Shown here: positions 1 through 8,296 of the stretch, in pieces
Position numbering within the stretch: the stretch's first letter is position 1
Layout: each line of letters begins with the position of its first letter
Source of the DNA: G963668655 sp963668655
Lineage (GTDB): Bacteria; Myxococcota_A; SURF-8
DNA: 64,000 nucleotides
Direction of reading: 5' to 3'
Assembly: GCA_963668655.2 (NCBI GenBank)
Contig: CAXXPQ010000005.1
Span: 1-64,000, forward strand
Translations under genes and position numbers: made by a program
Notes under the pieces: model-generated
What the model saw: only the letters and a program-made list of their open reading frames with translations
What the model was told of the DNA's origin: nothing
Databases searched by the model: none

Positions 1-5
1 TTCAT

Positions 6-88
6 CCGCTCATGGCGAGTGATTTCGCGAAGCGAAATCCTATCGAGCCACGAGCGGCGCGTCCCTCTATCAACCGCCCTGCGGGCGG
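6..88. repeat. Nested inverted repeats in an intergenic region
   Basis: Two compact hairpins lie side by side. The first pairs CCGCTC (6-11) with GAGCGG (52-57), TGGC (13-16) with GCCA (47-50) and GATTTCG (21-27) with CGAAATC (33-39) around a five-base loop. The second is CCGCCC (74-79), loop TGC, GGGCGG (83-88). No gene is visible in bases 1-287. This could be a folded intergenic repeat, or the 3' end of an RNA or gene lying left of the window. The pairing is read directly from the sequence; its role is unknown. Confidence 0.55.
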
Positions 89-201
89 CATTCGGGATGA
101 GCGCCTTTTCACCGCAAAACTATAAGAACCCTTTCAAATAGGAATCCGTCTATTTCATAAAGCGAAGTTTCCTTGGAAGAGGGAACGGAATCTCCAAAGG
201 G

Positions 202-233
202 AAGGGCCCTCCGAGACGGTTCGGAAGGCCCTT
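202..233 (-). terminator. Hairpin downstream of the transketolase operon
   Basis: AAGGGCC (202-208) pairs with GGCCCTT (227-233), and CCGA (211-214) pairs with TCGG (221-224). It lies 55 bases beyond the stop of the minus-strand transketolase C-half gene. The T-tract on the minus side is interrupted, so termination is plausible but not certain. Confidence 0.42.
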
Positions 234-287
234 TCGCTCGATAAATGACCGGAGAGCGGAAACGAAAACGCGCCCGGTCCTCCGGGA

Positions 288-1241
288 TCAGTTTTGCTTT
301 TTATACAGTTCCCGCAGGCTCTCGACGATGGATTCCGTCGTGATTCCGGCTTTTTGCAGCATTTCGAAGCCGGGACCGGACTCCAGATAGCGGTCCTGAA
401 GCCCGATGAAGCGCATGGGAACGGGCCGATCGCTTTGAACCACGGTTTCGGCCACGGCGCTTCCCAGTCCGCCGATGACGCTGTGTTCCTCCGCCGTGAC
501 GATGCATCCGGTCTCCCGAGCCGCGTCCAATACGGCGCGCGTATCGAGAGGTTTGATGGTGTGCATGTTCAGGATGCGCGGCTTCCGGCCGTCCTCCTTT
601 TCCAGAATCTCCCGGGCCTCCAGCGCCATGTGGACGGCCATGCCGCAGGCGATGACGGTTCCATCCGTTCCATCGGCCAAACGGTTGGCCTTGCCCAGTT
701 CCCATGGGGAATCCTTGGTGGTCACAAGGGGGAATTTCTCGCGGCCCATGCGGAAATAGACCGCGCCCCGGTTTTTACCTACGTGCTTGATGGCCTTGTA
801 GCCCTCCCAGTAGTCACAGGGCACCAGCACCGTCATGTCCGGCAGACTGCGCATGAGCGCCAGATCCTCGGCGCATTGGTGGGTGGGGCCGTCCTGCCCC
901 GTGGTGACGCCCGCGTGAGCGCCCACGACGACGACATCCGCCGCGCCGTAAGAGATCTGCTGCCGGATGATCTCCCAGGCCCGTCCGGCGGCGAACATGG
1001 CGTAGCTGGTCAGAAAGGGCCGTCGGCCCATGAGGGCCATCCCGGCGGCCGTGGCGGCCATGCCCTGTTCGGCGATTCCCATGTCGTAAAACCGATCGGG
1101 AAATTCCTTGGCGAAGAACTTCGTCAGCGTGGACTGGGCTAGATCGGCGTCCAGGACAACGACGTCCTCGGTCTCATGCCCGAGTTCCACCAGGGCGTCG
1201 GCAAAGCCTTTTCGAATGGTTTCCATTTCCCACTTGGACAT
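288..1241 (-). CDS. Transketolase, C-terminal (pyrimidine-binding and C-domain) subunit
   Basis: At 317 residues this is the second half of a split transketolase. It carries the pyrimidine-binding region (DADLAQST, the MGIAEQGMA segment with the catalytic-type Glu) followed by the C-terminal transketolase domain. With the N-terminal subunit it would form the thiamine-diphosphate enzyme of the non-oxidative pentose phosphate pathway in the cytoplasm. A strong ribosome site (AGGAGG) sits in the nine bases between the N-half stop and this ATG, so the pair is translationally coupled. Split transketolases are common in archaea and several bacterial groups. A transketolase-like enzyme with another acceptor cannot be excluded. 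Confidence 0.93.
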   Translation of the reverse strand: MSKWEMETIRKGFADALVELGHETEDVVVLDADLAQSTLTKFFAKEFPDRFYDMGIAEQGMAATAAGMALMGRRPFLTSYAMFAAGRAWEIIRQQISYGAADVVVVGAHAGVTTGQDGPTHQCAEDLALMRSLPDMTVLVPCDYWEGYKAIKHVGKNRGAVYFRMGREKFPLVTTKDSPWELGKANRLADGTDGTVIACGMAVHMALEAREILEKEDGRKPRILNMHTIKPLDTRAVLDAARETGCIVTAEEHSVIGGLGSAVAETVVQSDRPVPMRFIGLQDRYLESGPGFEMLQKAGITTESIVESLRELYKKQN

Positions 1242-1250
1242 CGCTTCCTC

Positions 1251-2126
1251 CTACGCCTGGTTTTGGCGGTATCGTTCAACGGTTTCATCCGGATCCGCGT
1301 CGAATCCCAGTTCCTTCAAGGCCACGGTCATCTGGTCGTGGTTGAGCGGGTTGCCGTGCCAGCCGGGATCGTCCGCGAACGAGGGGGTTCCGTGCATCAT
1401 TTTCGTGCGGAAGAGAATCACCGTGGGTTTTCCTTCCGGAGTTTGGGCTTTCATGAACGCGGATTCGATGGCGTCGTAGTCGTGCCCGTCCGTTTCAAGC
1501 ACCCGCCAGCGGAAGGCCGCGAACTTGTCCGCCAGGGGTTCGATTCCCATCACGTCCTCCACCCGGCCGTCGATCTGGGCGTCGTTGAAATCCACCATGG
1601 CGATGAGGTTTTCGGTCTTGTAATGGCCGGCCGCCATGATGGCTTCCCACATGATGCCTTCCTGCAACTCGCCGTCGCCCAGGTTGGCGAAGACGCGCAC
1701 CTCGGAAAGCTTCTGCTGTCTGGCCGCCAGCGCCATGCCGTGCGCCACGGGGAGTCCCTGGCCCAGGGAGCCGGTGGATACTTCGATGCCGGGCACTTTC
1801 TTGCGGTTCGGATGTCCCTGGAGGCGGGAGCCCGTACGCCGGAAGGTGAGCAGTTCGGAAAGCGGCAGCATGCCTTTTCTCGCCAGCAGAGAATAGAGAA
1901 GGGCCGAGCAATGGCCGTTGGAAAGCACGTAGCGGTCGCGCTCGGGCCAGTCCGGCCGCTGCGGATCCATGCGCAGGTGCCGGAACCAGAGCACGGCGCT
2001 GTAATCGGCGGCGGAAAGCGGGCCTCCCGGATGTCCCGATTTGGCATAATAGGTCTGGATCAGGACATCCCGGCGAATCCGCCGCGCGATCTCCCGAACC
2101 TCTTCCAATGACGGCTTTTGCTGCAT
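1251..2126 (-). CDS. Transketolase, N-terminal (ThDP-binding) subunit
   Basis: The 291-residue product is the N-terminal half of transketolase, binding the diphosphate end of ThDP. The thiamine-type motif GDGELQEG and following residues to VDFND are intact, as are GHPGG and the SLGQGLPVAHGMA segment. It is the first gene of a two-gene minus-strand operon with the C-half and starts with ATG after GAGGTAAGG. The kelch-gene terminator lies between it and the upstream gene, so it should have its own promoter, though I could not identify one clearly. Confidence 0.93.
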   Translation of the reverse strand: MQQKPSLEEVREIARRIRRDVLIQTYYAKSGHPGGPLSAADYSAVLWFRHLRMDPQRPDWPERDRYVLSNGHCSALLYSLLARKGMLPLSELLTFRRTGSRLQGHPNRKKVPGIEVSTGSLGQGLPVAHGMALAARQQKLSEVRVFANLGDGELQEGIMWEAIMAAGHYKTENLIAMVDFNDAQIDGRVEDVMGIEPLADKFAAFRWRVLETDGHDYDAIESAFMKAQTPEGKPTVILFRTKMMHGTPSFADDPGWHGNPLNHDQMTVALKELGFDADPDETVERYRQNQA

Positions 2127-2170
2127 GGCCTTACCTCGTTCGAAGAATGTGAAAGAAAATCGTAGGTTAT

Positions 2171-2210
2171 AAAAAAATCCCGCCGCCGCTTCAGAGAGCG
2201 GCCGACGGGA
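2171..2210 (-). terminator. Rho-independent terminator of the kelch lipoprotein gene
   Basis: On the minus strand, a GC-rich stem (TCCCG at 2178-2182 pairing with CGGGA at 2206-2210, with further inner pairs) is followed directly by seven T residues (2177-2171). This is a canonical intrinsic terminator about 65 bases past the kelch gene stop, insulating it from the transketolase operon. Confidence 0.87.
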
Positions 2211-2275
2211 CTTCGTTGCGGTTTCATCCGGTTTTACCCGGGTTTACAGGCATCGGACTTCCGGGTTTGGGCGGA

Positions 2276-4213
2276 TCAGAAGGAACTGACCACCTCGAAA
2301 ACATTTCCCCACTTGTTGCGCGAGGGCGGATTGAAGATCTCCAGCGTGGACAGCGTGGATTTTGTCTGCGTGGCCGTTCGCTCGTCCGTATACATGTAAC
2401 GCCCGCCCGAAACCATAATCATGCCGTTGGACATGGGGGTCAGAGCCGAACCCCAGCGGGGTTGCTTGGTCTGCGTGGCCCTGAACGGCGTGCTGATGGT
2501 GTCGGCGTCCTCGGATCCGAACTGCACGGAGTCGAAAGAGAATCCGGCATCGCCGCCGACGAAGGACAGTATTTCCGCCCAGTTGCTGTAGTCGTTGTCG
2601 TTGTTCTGGCGTCCGCCGACGACCAACACGGTGGTCAGGCTGTCGCCCAGGGGAATCCAGCGGGCGTCCACGCAGGGATGGGGAGAACTGAACAGAGCCT
2701 GCTTGTAACCCGGATTGGGGTTCCACTGATAGAATTCCTTGACCAGACCTTCCTGATCGACGAAGGCCACGTCCACCGTGCTGGCGCAGTTCGGGTCGGA
2801 TCCGCAGGGCATGTTGAAGTAATACTTCGACGTGGAGCCCGTGGTGAAGCGGTATCCGCCGTAGATGGCGATACGCGCGCCCGGCCAGTCACGCTCGGCC
2901 ACTTCTCCGGTAATCATGTATTTCGCCAGGGGAATGGCGATATGTCCGGCTCGGTTCACGTATTGGGTGTTGGCCTCGTCCAGGCCGGTGTCCGTGTAGT
3001 CGGCGACGCTGAACGTGCGGGTGTCCGGATCGAAGATTTCGATGTAAGGAATGGTGTTCTGATTGGCATCGACGCCTCCGATGACCACGACCCTGCCGCT
3101 GGGCATGGCCGTGGCGGTGTGGAAGTAGCGTCCATGGGTCAGATTCCCCGCAGCGACCATGCCGTTCGTTGCGGGATCGAAGATCCAGGTGGTTTTCTGG
3201 GGCGCGCTGGTGGCGTCCATGCCGCCGAGAATCAGGATCCGGCCATCGGCGAGTTCCGTGGCGGTATGCCGGACCATGGCCGGGAATCCGGTGGGAGGCG
3301 CCAGCAGGCTCAAGGAAACCGAGGGTTTGTCGCCGCCAGTGTAGGTTCCGATGTAGACTTCGTTCACCGGTCCGCCGATGGTGTTTCCGCCGACGATCAG
3401 GAAGCGCTTTTCCATGGATTCCTCGCCTTCCTCCACTTCGGCGACATCCGGAAGTTCGCTCATGGTGAAGAAGGAGCGTCCCTGGCTCCAGCCTTCCACG
3501 TCCAGTTCCTTGATGGAGAAGTCGGAGGGATCGAAGATCTCGGCCTTGATGGGGAAGGTGGCCGCCTGGTTGTTCATCAGGCTTTCACCGCCCAGGAAGA
3601 GAACCTTGCCGTCCGGCATCAGCATGCTGCCGTGTCCGTAGCGGGCCGTGGTGAACATGCTGGGATCGCCGTTCGGAAGCGTAGCGGTTCCGAATTCCAT
3701 GGTTTTGCTGAAGAAAATGTTCAGATTCTGAGTGTCGGAGCGATTGTATTTTGTCGGGGCGCTGATCCCTCGGGCGATGAGTCCGTTGGAGTTGACGCGC
3801 ACGCAAACGTTGATCTTGTCGCGATTTTCACGACAGACCCAGCCGTCCGAGCAGGAGCCTTCGCTGTTGATGTCGCATTCGTCCGTGGACTCCACGCTGG
3901 TCTGGCCGAATCCCTCCAGGACATACGTGTACGTCGTTTTGTCGGAGTAGGGCAGTTCATCCAGGAAAAGAGCGCCGTCGTCCACCGAGTCGTACTGGTA
4001 GACGGAGGCCAGGCGGTATTCCTCGCCTTCGAAAACGCCGAAGCGCGCCTGGACGACGTTGGCCATGACCGAAGTCGTTCGGCCGGATTGCTGGTCAACC
4101 GGCGGATAGGCGAAAACCTGGAGCGAGGTGTCATCCGCTCCCTCGCAGCCGATCACCAGCAGCGAAAGCAGGACAAAAACGAGCAGAAGCAACGAAATGG
4201 CGTTTTTCACCAT
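2276..4213 (-). CDS. Kelch-repeat lipoprotein
   Basis: The 645-residue protein begins with a lipoprotein signal (hydrophobic core, then LLVIGC with Cys near residue 22), so it should be anchored in the envelope. The body holds several kelch blades with GKVLFLGGES, GRILILGGMD, GRVVVIGGVD and a final NGMIMVSGGR, typical of a beta-propeller of the galactose-oxidase/kelch type. No copper-site residues are evident. The ATG at 4213 is chosen because AAAGGAGA lies just upstream and the signal peptide starts there; the frame stays open further upstream, but that part reads as shadow of the PEGA gene. It lies 74 bases after the PEGA gene on the same strand and is closed by a strong terminator. Role unknown; binding or structural is likely. 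Confidence 0.85.
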   Translation of the reverse strand: MVKNAISLLLLVFVLLSLLVIGCEGADDTSLQVFAYPPVDQQSGRTTSVMANVVQARFGVFEGEEYRLASVYQYDSVDDGALFLDELPYSDKTTYTYVLEGFGQTSVESTDECDINSEGSCSDGWVCRENRDKINVCVRVNSNGLIARGISAPTKYNRSDTQNLNIFFSKTMEFGTATLPNGDPSMFTTARYGHGSMLMPDGKVLFLGGESLMNNQAATFPIKAEIFDPSDFSIKELDVEGWSQGRSFFTMSELPDVAEVEEGEESMEKRFLIVGGNTIGGPVNEVYIGTYTGGDKPSVSLSLLAPPTGFPAMVRHTATELADGRILILGGMDATSAPQKTTWIFDPATNGMVAAGNLTHGRYFHTATAMPSGRVVVIGGVDANQNTIPYIEIFDPDTRTFSVADYTDTGLDEANTQYVNRAGHIAIPLAKYMITGEVAERDWPGARIAIYGGYRFTTGSTSKYYFNMPCGSDPNCASTVDVAFVDQEGLVKEFYQWNPNPGYKQALFSSPHPCVDARWIPLGDSLTTVLVVGGRQNNDNDYSNWAEILSFVGGDAGFSFDSVQFGSEDADTISTPFRATQTKQPRWGSALTPMSNGMIMVSGGRYMYTDERTATQTKSTLSTLEIFNPPSRNKWGNVFEVVSSF

Positions 4214-4287
4214 GGGACGAGTCTCCTTTATTCCGAATCCCTGGGCTTGGATCGATAAATTCATCGCCGGACCTTCCCTATCCATCG

Positions 4288-5823
4288 TTACCGGGAGGGC
4301 AGATGCAGTTCGGAACGACGGTTGCTGTCTTCCGGCTGCAACATCACGCCGGCGGTCACGCCGCCGCCGACCACCACCACGCCGATGATCGTCCAGAACC
4401 ACCATTTTTTATAAACGGGCGTCGTCACCGTGGGGGCGATGGATTCTTCCGCCTCGCTGTCTTCCTGGGCCTTGGCGGCATCGTCTCCGGAAAGGAAGAT
4501 GCTCTGGTCCACATCGAGATTCAGAGCCACCGGGGCGGCCGGAACTTCCTCTACGGGTTCTTCTTCCGGCTCCTCGGCGGGTTCTTCCTCATCAACGGCG
4601 GGGGGCGGTTCTTCCGCAGCGGCGCTCGATCCGCCGCCGACCACGCCGCCGGCAGCGAGAATCGTATTCGGGAAGTTTTTCAGGATGGCTTTTTCCGTGT
4701 CCCGATAGGCGAAGTGGATGGCGTCTTCCGTATCTTCCATGCTGTGGTCCAGTTCCGCCGGTTTCACCTGCCCCATGCGGCCTTCTTCCACGTCGAAAAC
4801 CAGCGGATGGAAGGTGCTCTTTTCCCCTTTGGTTTTGAATGCGCCGAAAACCAGGAATTCCGCGCCGATCCACTGACCGACGCGCTGGGCCTTTTCGAAA
4901 AACTCCCGATCGAATTCCTGATCCCTGGCCTTCAGATTGACGGTCTTGAAGGCGCCCATTTTATCATCCCCGGATCCGCCTTCCTGTTCGGGGGCGAGAA
5001 CGACTTCCAGAGATTCCCGTCCGCCGCCGGGCAGGGTGACGACGTTGGTATAGGGCTTGTATCCGTCGGCTTCGATGCGAATGAAGTAATCACCGGCGAT
5101 CAGTTTTCGCCCTTTGTACGGGGACGTATCTTCTCTGTTGTTCACGAGGATTTTCGCGTTTTCGGGCTCTACGGTGATTTCGAGGCGGCTTTTCTTCGGG
5201 AGTCTGGAAGCCTTCTCGTAAGCTTTCTTCAGACCGGATTTCAGCGCTCCGGAAGGACGATAGTCGCGCTCGAAGGCTAAAACGGTCTGCATGAATTCGG
5301 AACCGTTCTCATCGGCGGCCTCGGAAGCGCCCGCCGCTTGTTCGTAGGCTTCCTTGACAAGCGAAAAGTCCTTGACGTGGTTGGCGGACTTCTTGAAGTA
5401 TTTCACCGCCTTGAGGGCGGCGTCCATGGCGTCCTCGAACTCTTTTTCCTCCACGCCTTCCTTTGCGATCTTCAGATATCTTTTGGCGCGGGAGTAATAC
5501 TTCTTTTTGCCTTCCAACCCTTTTGTCGGCTGTCCGGCCTTGCCGCCTTTCAGTCGCTCCCGGGCGTTTTTCGGAGTGATGAACTTGATGCGCTTCTCAT
5601 CCTTGAATTCTTCCTTGAAGTGCTCCTCGGCCATGCCCTTCAGTTCGAGCGGCGTCTTATCGCCATCCATGGCGAATCCGAACATATACACACTGGCGGA
5701 ATCTCTCCGTTTCGCGTGAGCTACGGACAGGTCCGCGATCGGCATATACGCCAGGGTGAACGTGTTGATGAGAGCATATACCAGGACTTTCGTGAAAATG
5801 CGGTTTTCTCGCACAACCCTCAT
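4288..5823 (-). CDS. PEGA-domain protein with a C-terminal membrane anchor
   Basis: This 511-residue protein has an N-terminal hydrophobic signal-like segment (residues 12-36) and a Lys/Glu-rich helical region (70-190). A PEGA domain follows around 210-285 (ITVEPENAKILVNN, then GDYFIRIEADGYKPY), then a domain of unknown fold. A Pro/Glu-rich linker precedes one transmembrane helix near the C-terminus (WWFWTIIGVVVVGGG). PEGA domains are surface-layer-like beta modules common in myxobacteria. It is followed on the same strand by the kelch lipoprotein, probably co-transcribed. Its ATG has AGGAGAAC nine bases upstream. Function not known; an envelope role is inferred. Confidence 0.84.
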   Translation of the reverse strand: MRVVRENRIFTKVLVYALINTFTLAYMPIADLSVAHAKRRDSASVYMFGFAMDGDKTPLELKGMAEEHFKEEFKDEKRIKFITPKNARERLKGGKAGQPTKGLEGKKKYYSRAKRYLKIAKEGVEEKEFEDAMDAALKAVKYFKKSANHVKDFSLVKEAYEQAAGASEAADENGSEFMQTVLAFERDYRPSGALKSGLKKAYEKASRLPKKSRLEITVEPENAKILVNNREDTSPYKGRKLIAGDYFIRIEADGYKPYTNVVTLPGGGRESLEVVLAPEQEGGSGDDKMGAFKTVNLKARDQEFDREFFEKAQRVGQWIGAEFLVFGAFKTKGEKSTFHPLVFDVEEGRMGQVKPAELDHSMEDTEDAIHFAYRDTEKAILKNFPNTILAAGGVVGGGSSAAAEEPPPAVDEEEPAEEPEEEPVEEVPAAPVALNLDVDQSIFLSGDDAAKAQEDSEAEESIAPTVTTPVYKKWWFWTIIGVVVVGGGVTAGVMLQPEDSNRRSELHLPSR

Positions 5824-6165
5824 GTCGAGTTCTCCTAACTCTAAAACCTCAAGTGTATGTGGCGTATCCGACGGAATCCGATTGCTTATACATATTTTCG
5901 GGTCTCAATGGAATGGGGGTTGAAGAACCCCGATTTCCCAAGTCTCTTCAAGGACTTCGCTTCACATTGAAGAGCACGGAAAATCAGCATCGGACACTAG
6001 CACAATAAACTGGGGGAGTCAATTTATTTTCATATATCGGTTGAATACAGAGGATTTTCGGAAATGCATCCGGACTTGCCAAGCCCGTGCGCATCTGCTA
6101 AGGTTCTCACGCTCTAAGGGAGACACACGTATTCCAACTTGATGGATGACCCGGCGGACGGCATC
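5824..6165. other. Divergent intergenic region
   Basis: This 342-base gap separates the divergent PEGA gene and sensor kinase. It is more AT-rich than the genes. It contains a small hairpin, GGGGTT (5916-5921), loop GAAG, AACCCC (5926-5931), with no T-tract, and a candidate plus-strand promoter at 6076-6104. No small gene or structured RNA is convincing. Confidence 0.6.
6076..6104 (+). promoter_or_regulatory. Candidate sigma-70 promoter of the orphan sensor kinase
   Basis: TTGCCA (6076-6081) and TAAGGT (6099-6104) are separated by 17 bases, upstream of the kinase gene. The -35 matches consensus at five of six positions, the -10 at only three. Confidence 0.4.
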
Positions 6166-8118
6166 ATGAAACTGTCCATTGTGACGAAAAATATCCTGTT
6201 GTTCTCGGGGGTTATCCTTGTTTTCGCCGCCGTGACCGTCTATCAGATTTCCATGATGAGGGAGTCCACGCGTTCGTTGTACGAGATCAATTTCGGGCAC
6301 CTGCCCCTCTCCCGGATCATCACTCAGATCGATACCGCCCACAAGAACCAGCAGAGCAACGCCGAACGGGCTGCGGACGTGACCGAAACCAGCGGCCGCC
6401 GCATACTCACTCGCCTCGTCCTGGAATATTTTCCCCGCCTGCTCCGGCAGCAACTGGTTCAGGGCATGGCCCATTGCCACAAACTATCCCTGGTGACCCG
6501 GGACGGGAGCGTCAAGGCGTTTTACGCCGAAGTCCGAGAAAAACTTCAGGAAATCGGGCGATTGAATGACGTGTACCTGAAGAAGGCCGGGGTTTATTTC
6601 GCGGCCATGGAAAACGAAGGCCAGGACGTGAAAACCGCGCTTTCCGATTTTCGCGCGGCCGAACGCGAATTCACCCGGGCGATCAAGGTTCTCTCGCTGC
6701 GTCTGGACAACGAAATCGGAAGAAACGTCCAGCAGGTGGAGAAACAAGGCGACAATGCGGTCTGGGCGGGCATCATTTTCTCCGCCAGCGCCTTTCTGGC
6801 CGCGGTGCTTCTGACGATCCTGTCCGTTTATCTTCTGAAACCCCTGCGACGCCTCACCGAGGCCGCCCAGAGAATCGGCAGAGGCGACTACCGAGTGGCG
6901 GTTCCCATCCAGAGCGGCGATGAAATGGGCACGCTGGCCCATGAATTCGAACACATGCGGCAATCCATTCTACAGCGGGATCGGGTCTTGACCGAACAGG
7001 CCGAGAAACTGGAACGCTCCAACAATGAAATGCGGACGTTGAAGGTTCATTACGAGAATATTATCAATAACTTATGGCTCCCTGTTCTCGTGGTGGATGA
7101 ACAACTGCGCGTGCGCACCGTCAATCCCGGCGCGGTGAGACTATGGGGAGGGGAGGGCGGCGATCCGGTCGGCCGGCAGGCCGGCGATCTTCCGCTTGTT
7201 AAAGGATGTCTGCGGGATATCCTGCCTTTCGAAAGCGTGCTGGAAGAGAAACGGATCGTGGTGCGGGAAGCGGTGAAGATCGAAGGAACGGATGGACGGA
7301 TTCACCAGATTTCCTTGACCGCCGTTCCCTTCCTGGACGAAGGAAAGGTTCGCGGCATGCTGATTCTGGGCGAGGATGTCACCGAGGAACTGCGGATGCG
7401 CAACAGCATGCTGCAATCCGAACGGCTGGCGGCCATCGGTCGGATTTCGGCCAAAATCGCCCACGAAATCCGCAACCCGCTGTCCTCCATCGCGTTGAAT
7501 ACGGAGATGCTTCAGGAGGAGTTCGCGGGAGGCGCTCCCGATCTGGAGGAACTGCTGCCCATCCTGCAATCCATCGTAAAAGAAGTGGAGCGTTTGTACG
7601 GAATTACCGAGAATCATTTGAAATTCGCCCGTATGCCGGAAACGGAGCGGCGTCCCATGAACCTGGTTCAGGTGGTGGCGAACCTAGTGGACTTCTACCG
7701 GGCGGAACTGACCCAGCGTTCGGTGGATTGCCATCTGGACCTTCCGGAGAACGCCGTATGGGTGATGGCGGATGAAAACCAGATCGTTCAGGTGATGCAC
7801 AATCTGCTGAAAAACGCCATCGAAGCCATGGAAGAGGGCGGAGAGATCAAGTTGAGCGTGGGATCCGATGGAACCCGGGCCGGGATTTACCTGCGGGATT
7901 CGGGAAGCGGTGTGCCGGAGGAAATCCGGGAGAAAATCTTCGAGCCGTTCTTTTCCACGAAGGACGGCGGCACCGGACTGGGATTGGCCCTGGCGAAAAG
8001 CATCCTTGCGGAACATGACGGGGAACTTCGCCTGGAAGGGCTGCCGGAGGGGGGCAGTATCGTGACCCTGAAACTTCCGCTGGCCGACGATGAGAAAAAG
8101 GAACTGGAAAGAGATTGA
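6166..8118 (+). CDS. NtrB-like membrane sensor histidine kinase, orphan
   Basis: The 650-residue protein is a two-pass membrane kinase. TM1 is at residues 8-28, a helical sensor region spans 35-195, and TM2 is at 199-223. A HAMP domain (224-275), a PAS domain (about 293-405) and a HisKA domain follow, with phospho-acceptor His433 in AHEIRNPLSS. The HATPase has N550 in its N-box, DSGSG (578-582) and GGTGLGL (601-607). The kinase core resembles NtrB/AtoS, which usually pair with NtrC-type regulators, but no regulator is adjacent. The two in this window (21 and 27 kb) are possible partners, by inference only. Upstream TTG (6139) and ATG (6142) starts are possible, but the membrane signal fits ATG 6166 best. 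Confidence 0.88.
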   Translation: MKLSIVTKNILLFSGVILVFAAVTVYQISMMRESTRSLYEINFGHLPLSRIITQIDTAHKNQQSNAERAADVTETSGRRILTRLVLEYFPRLLRQQLVQGMAHCHKLSLVTRDGSVKAFYAEVREKLQEIGRLNDVYLKKAGVYFAAMENEGQDVKTALSDFRAAEREFTRAIKVLSLRLDNEIGRNVQQVEKQGDNAVWAGIIFSASAFLAAVLLTILSVYLLKPLRRLTEAAQRIGRGDYRVAVPIQSGDEMGTLAHEFEHMRQSILQRDRVLTEQAEKLERSNNEMRTLKVHYENIINNLWLPVLVVDEQLRVRTVNPGAVRLWGGEGGDPVGRQAGDLPLVKGCLRDILPFESVLEEKRIVVREAVKIEGTDGRIHQISLTAVPFLDEGKVRGMLILGEDVTEELRMRNSMLQSERLAAIGRISAKIAHEIRNPLSSIALNTEMLQEEFAGGAPDLEELLPILQSIVKEVERLYGITENHLKFARMPETERRPMNLVQVVANLVDFYRAELTQRSVDCHLDLPENAVWVMADENQIVQVMHNLLKNAIEAMEEGGEIKLSVGSDGTRAGIYLRDSGSGVPEEIREKIFEPFFSTKDGGTGLGLALAKSILAEHDGELRLEGLPEGGSIVTLKLPLADDEKKELERD

Positions 8119-8296
8119 CTGTGTGGGTGGTTTTTTCTTGAGTAGCCCTTGGTTTAGCTACGGATTCGAAGAATTCGTGCCATAGTCTTACGCGATCGAG
8201 GATCGTGGAAAGGCTGTGTGCTCAAATGCGGCTACACACGGCCTCTCGGAATTTCCATTCCGCGAGACCATGGCGCACCGTGAATGGCGTTTTCGT

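Noticed and set aside
2216..4258. Long plus-strand open frame opposite the kelch gene (about 680 codons)
   Set aside because: It is antisense to a well-supported gene, has no ribosome site, and its composition is that of a GC-skew shadow. The same applies to long frames opposite lonB, aspS, the EF-G-like gene, the S10 gene and others.
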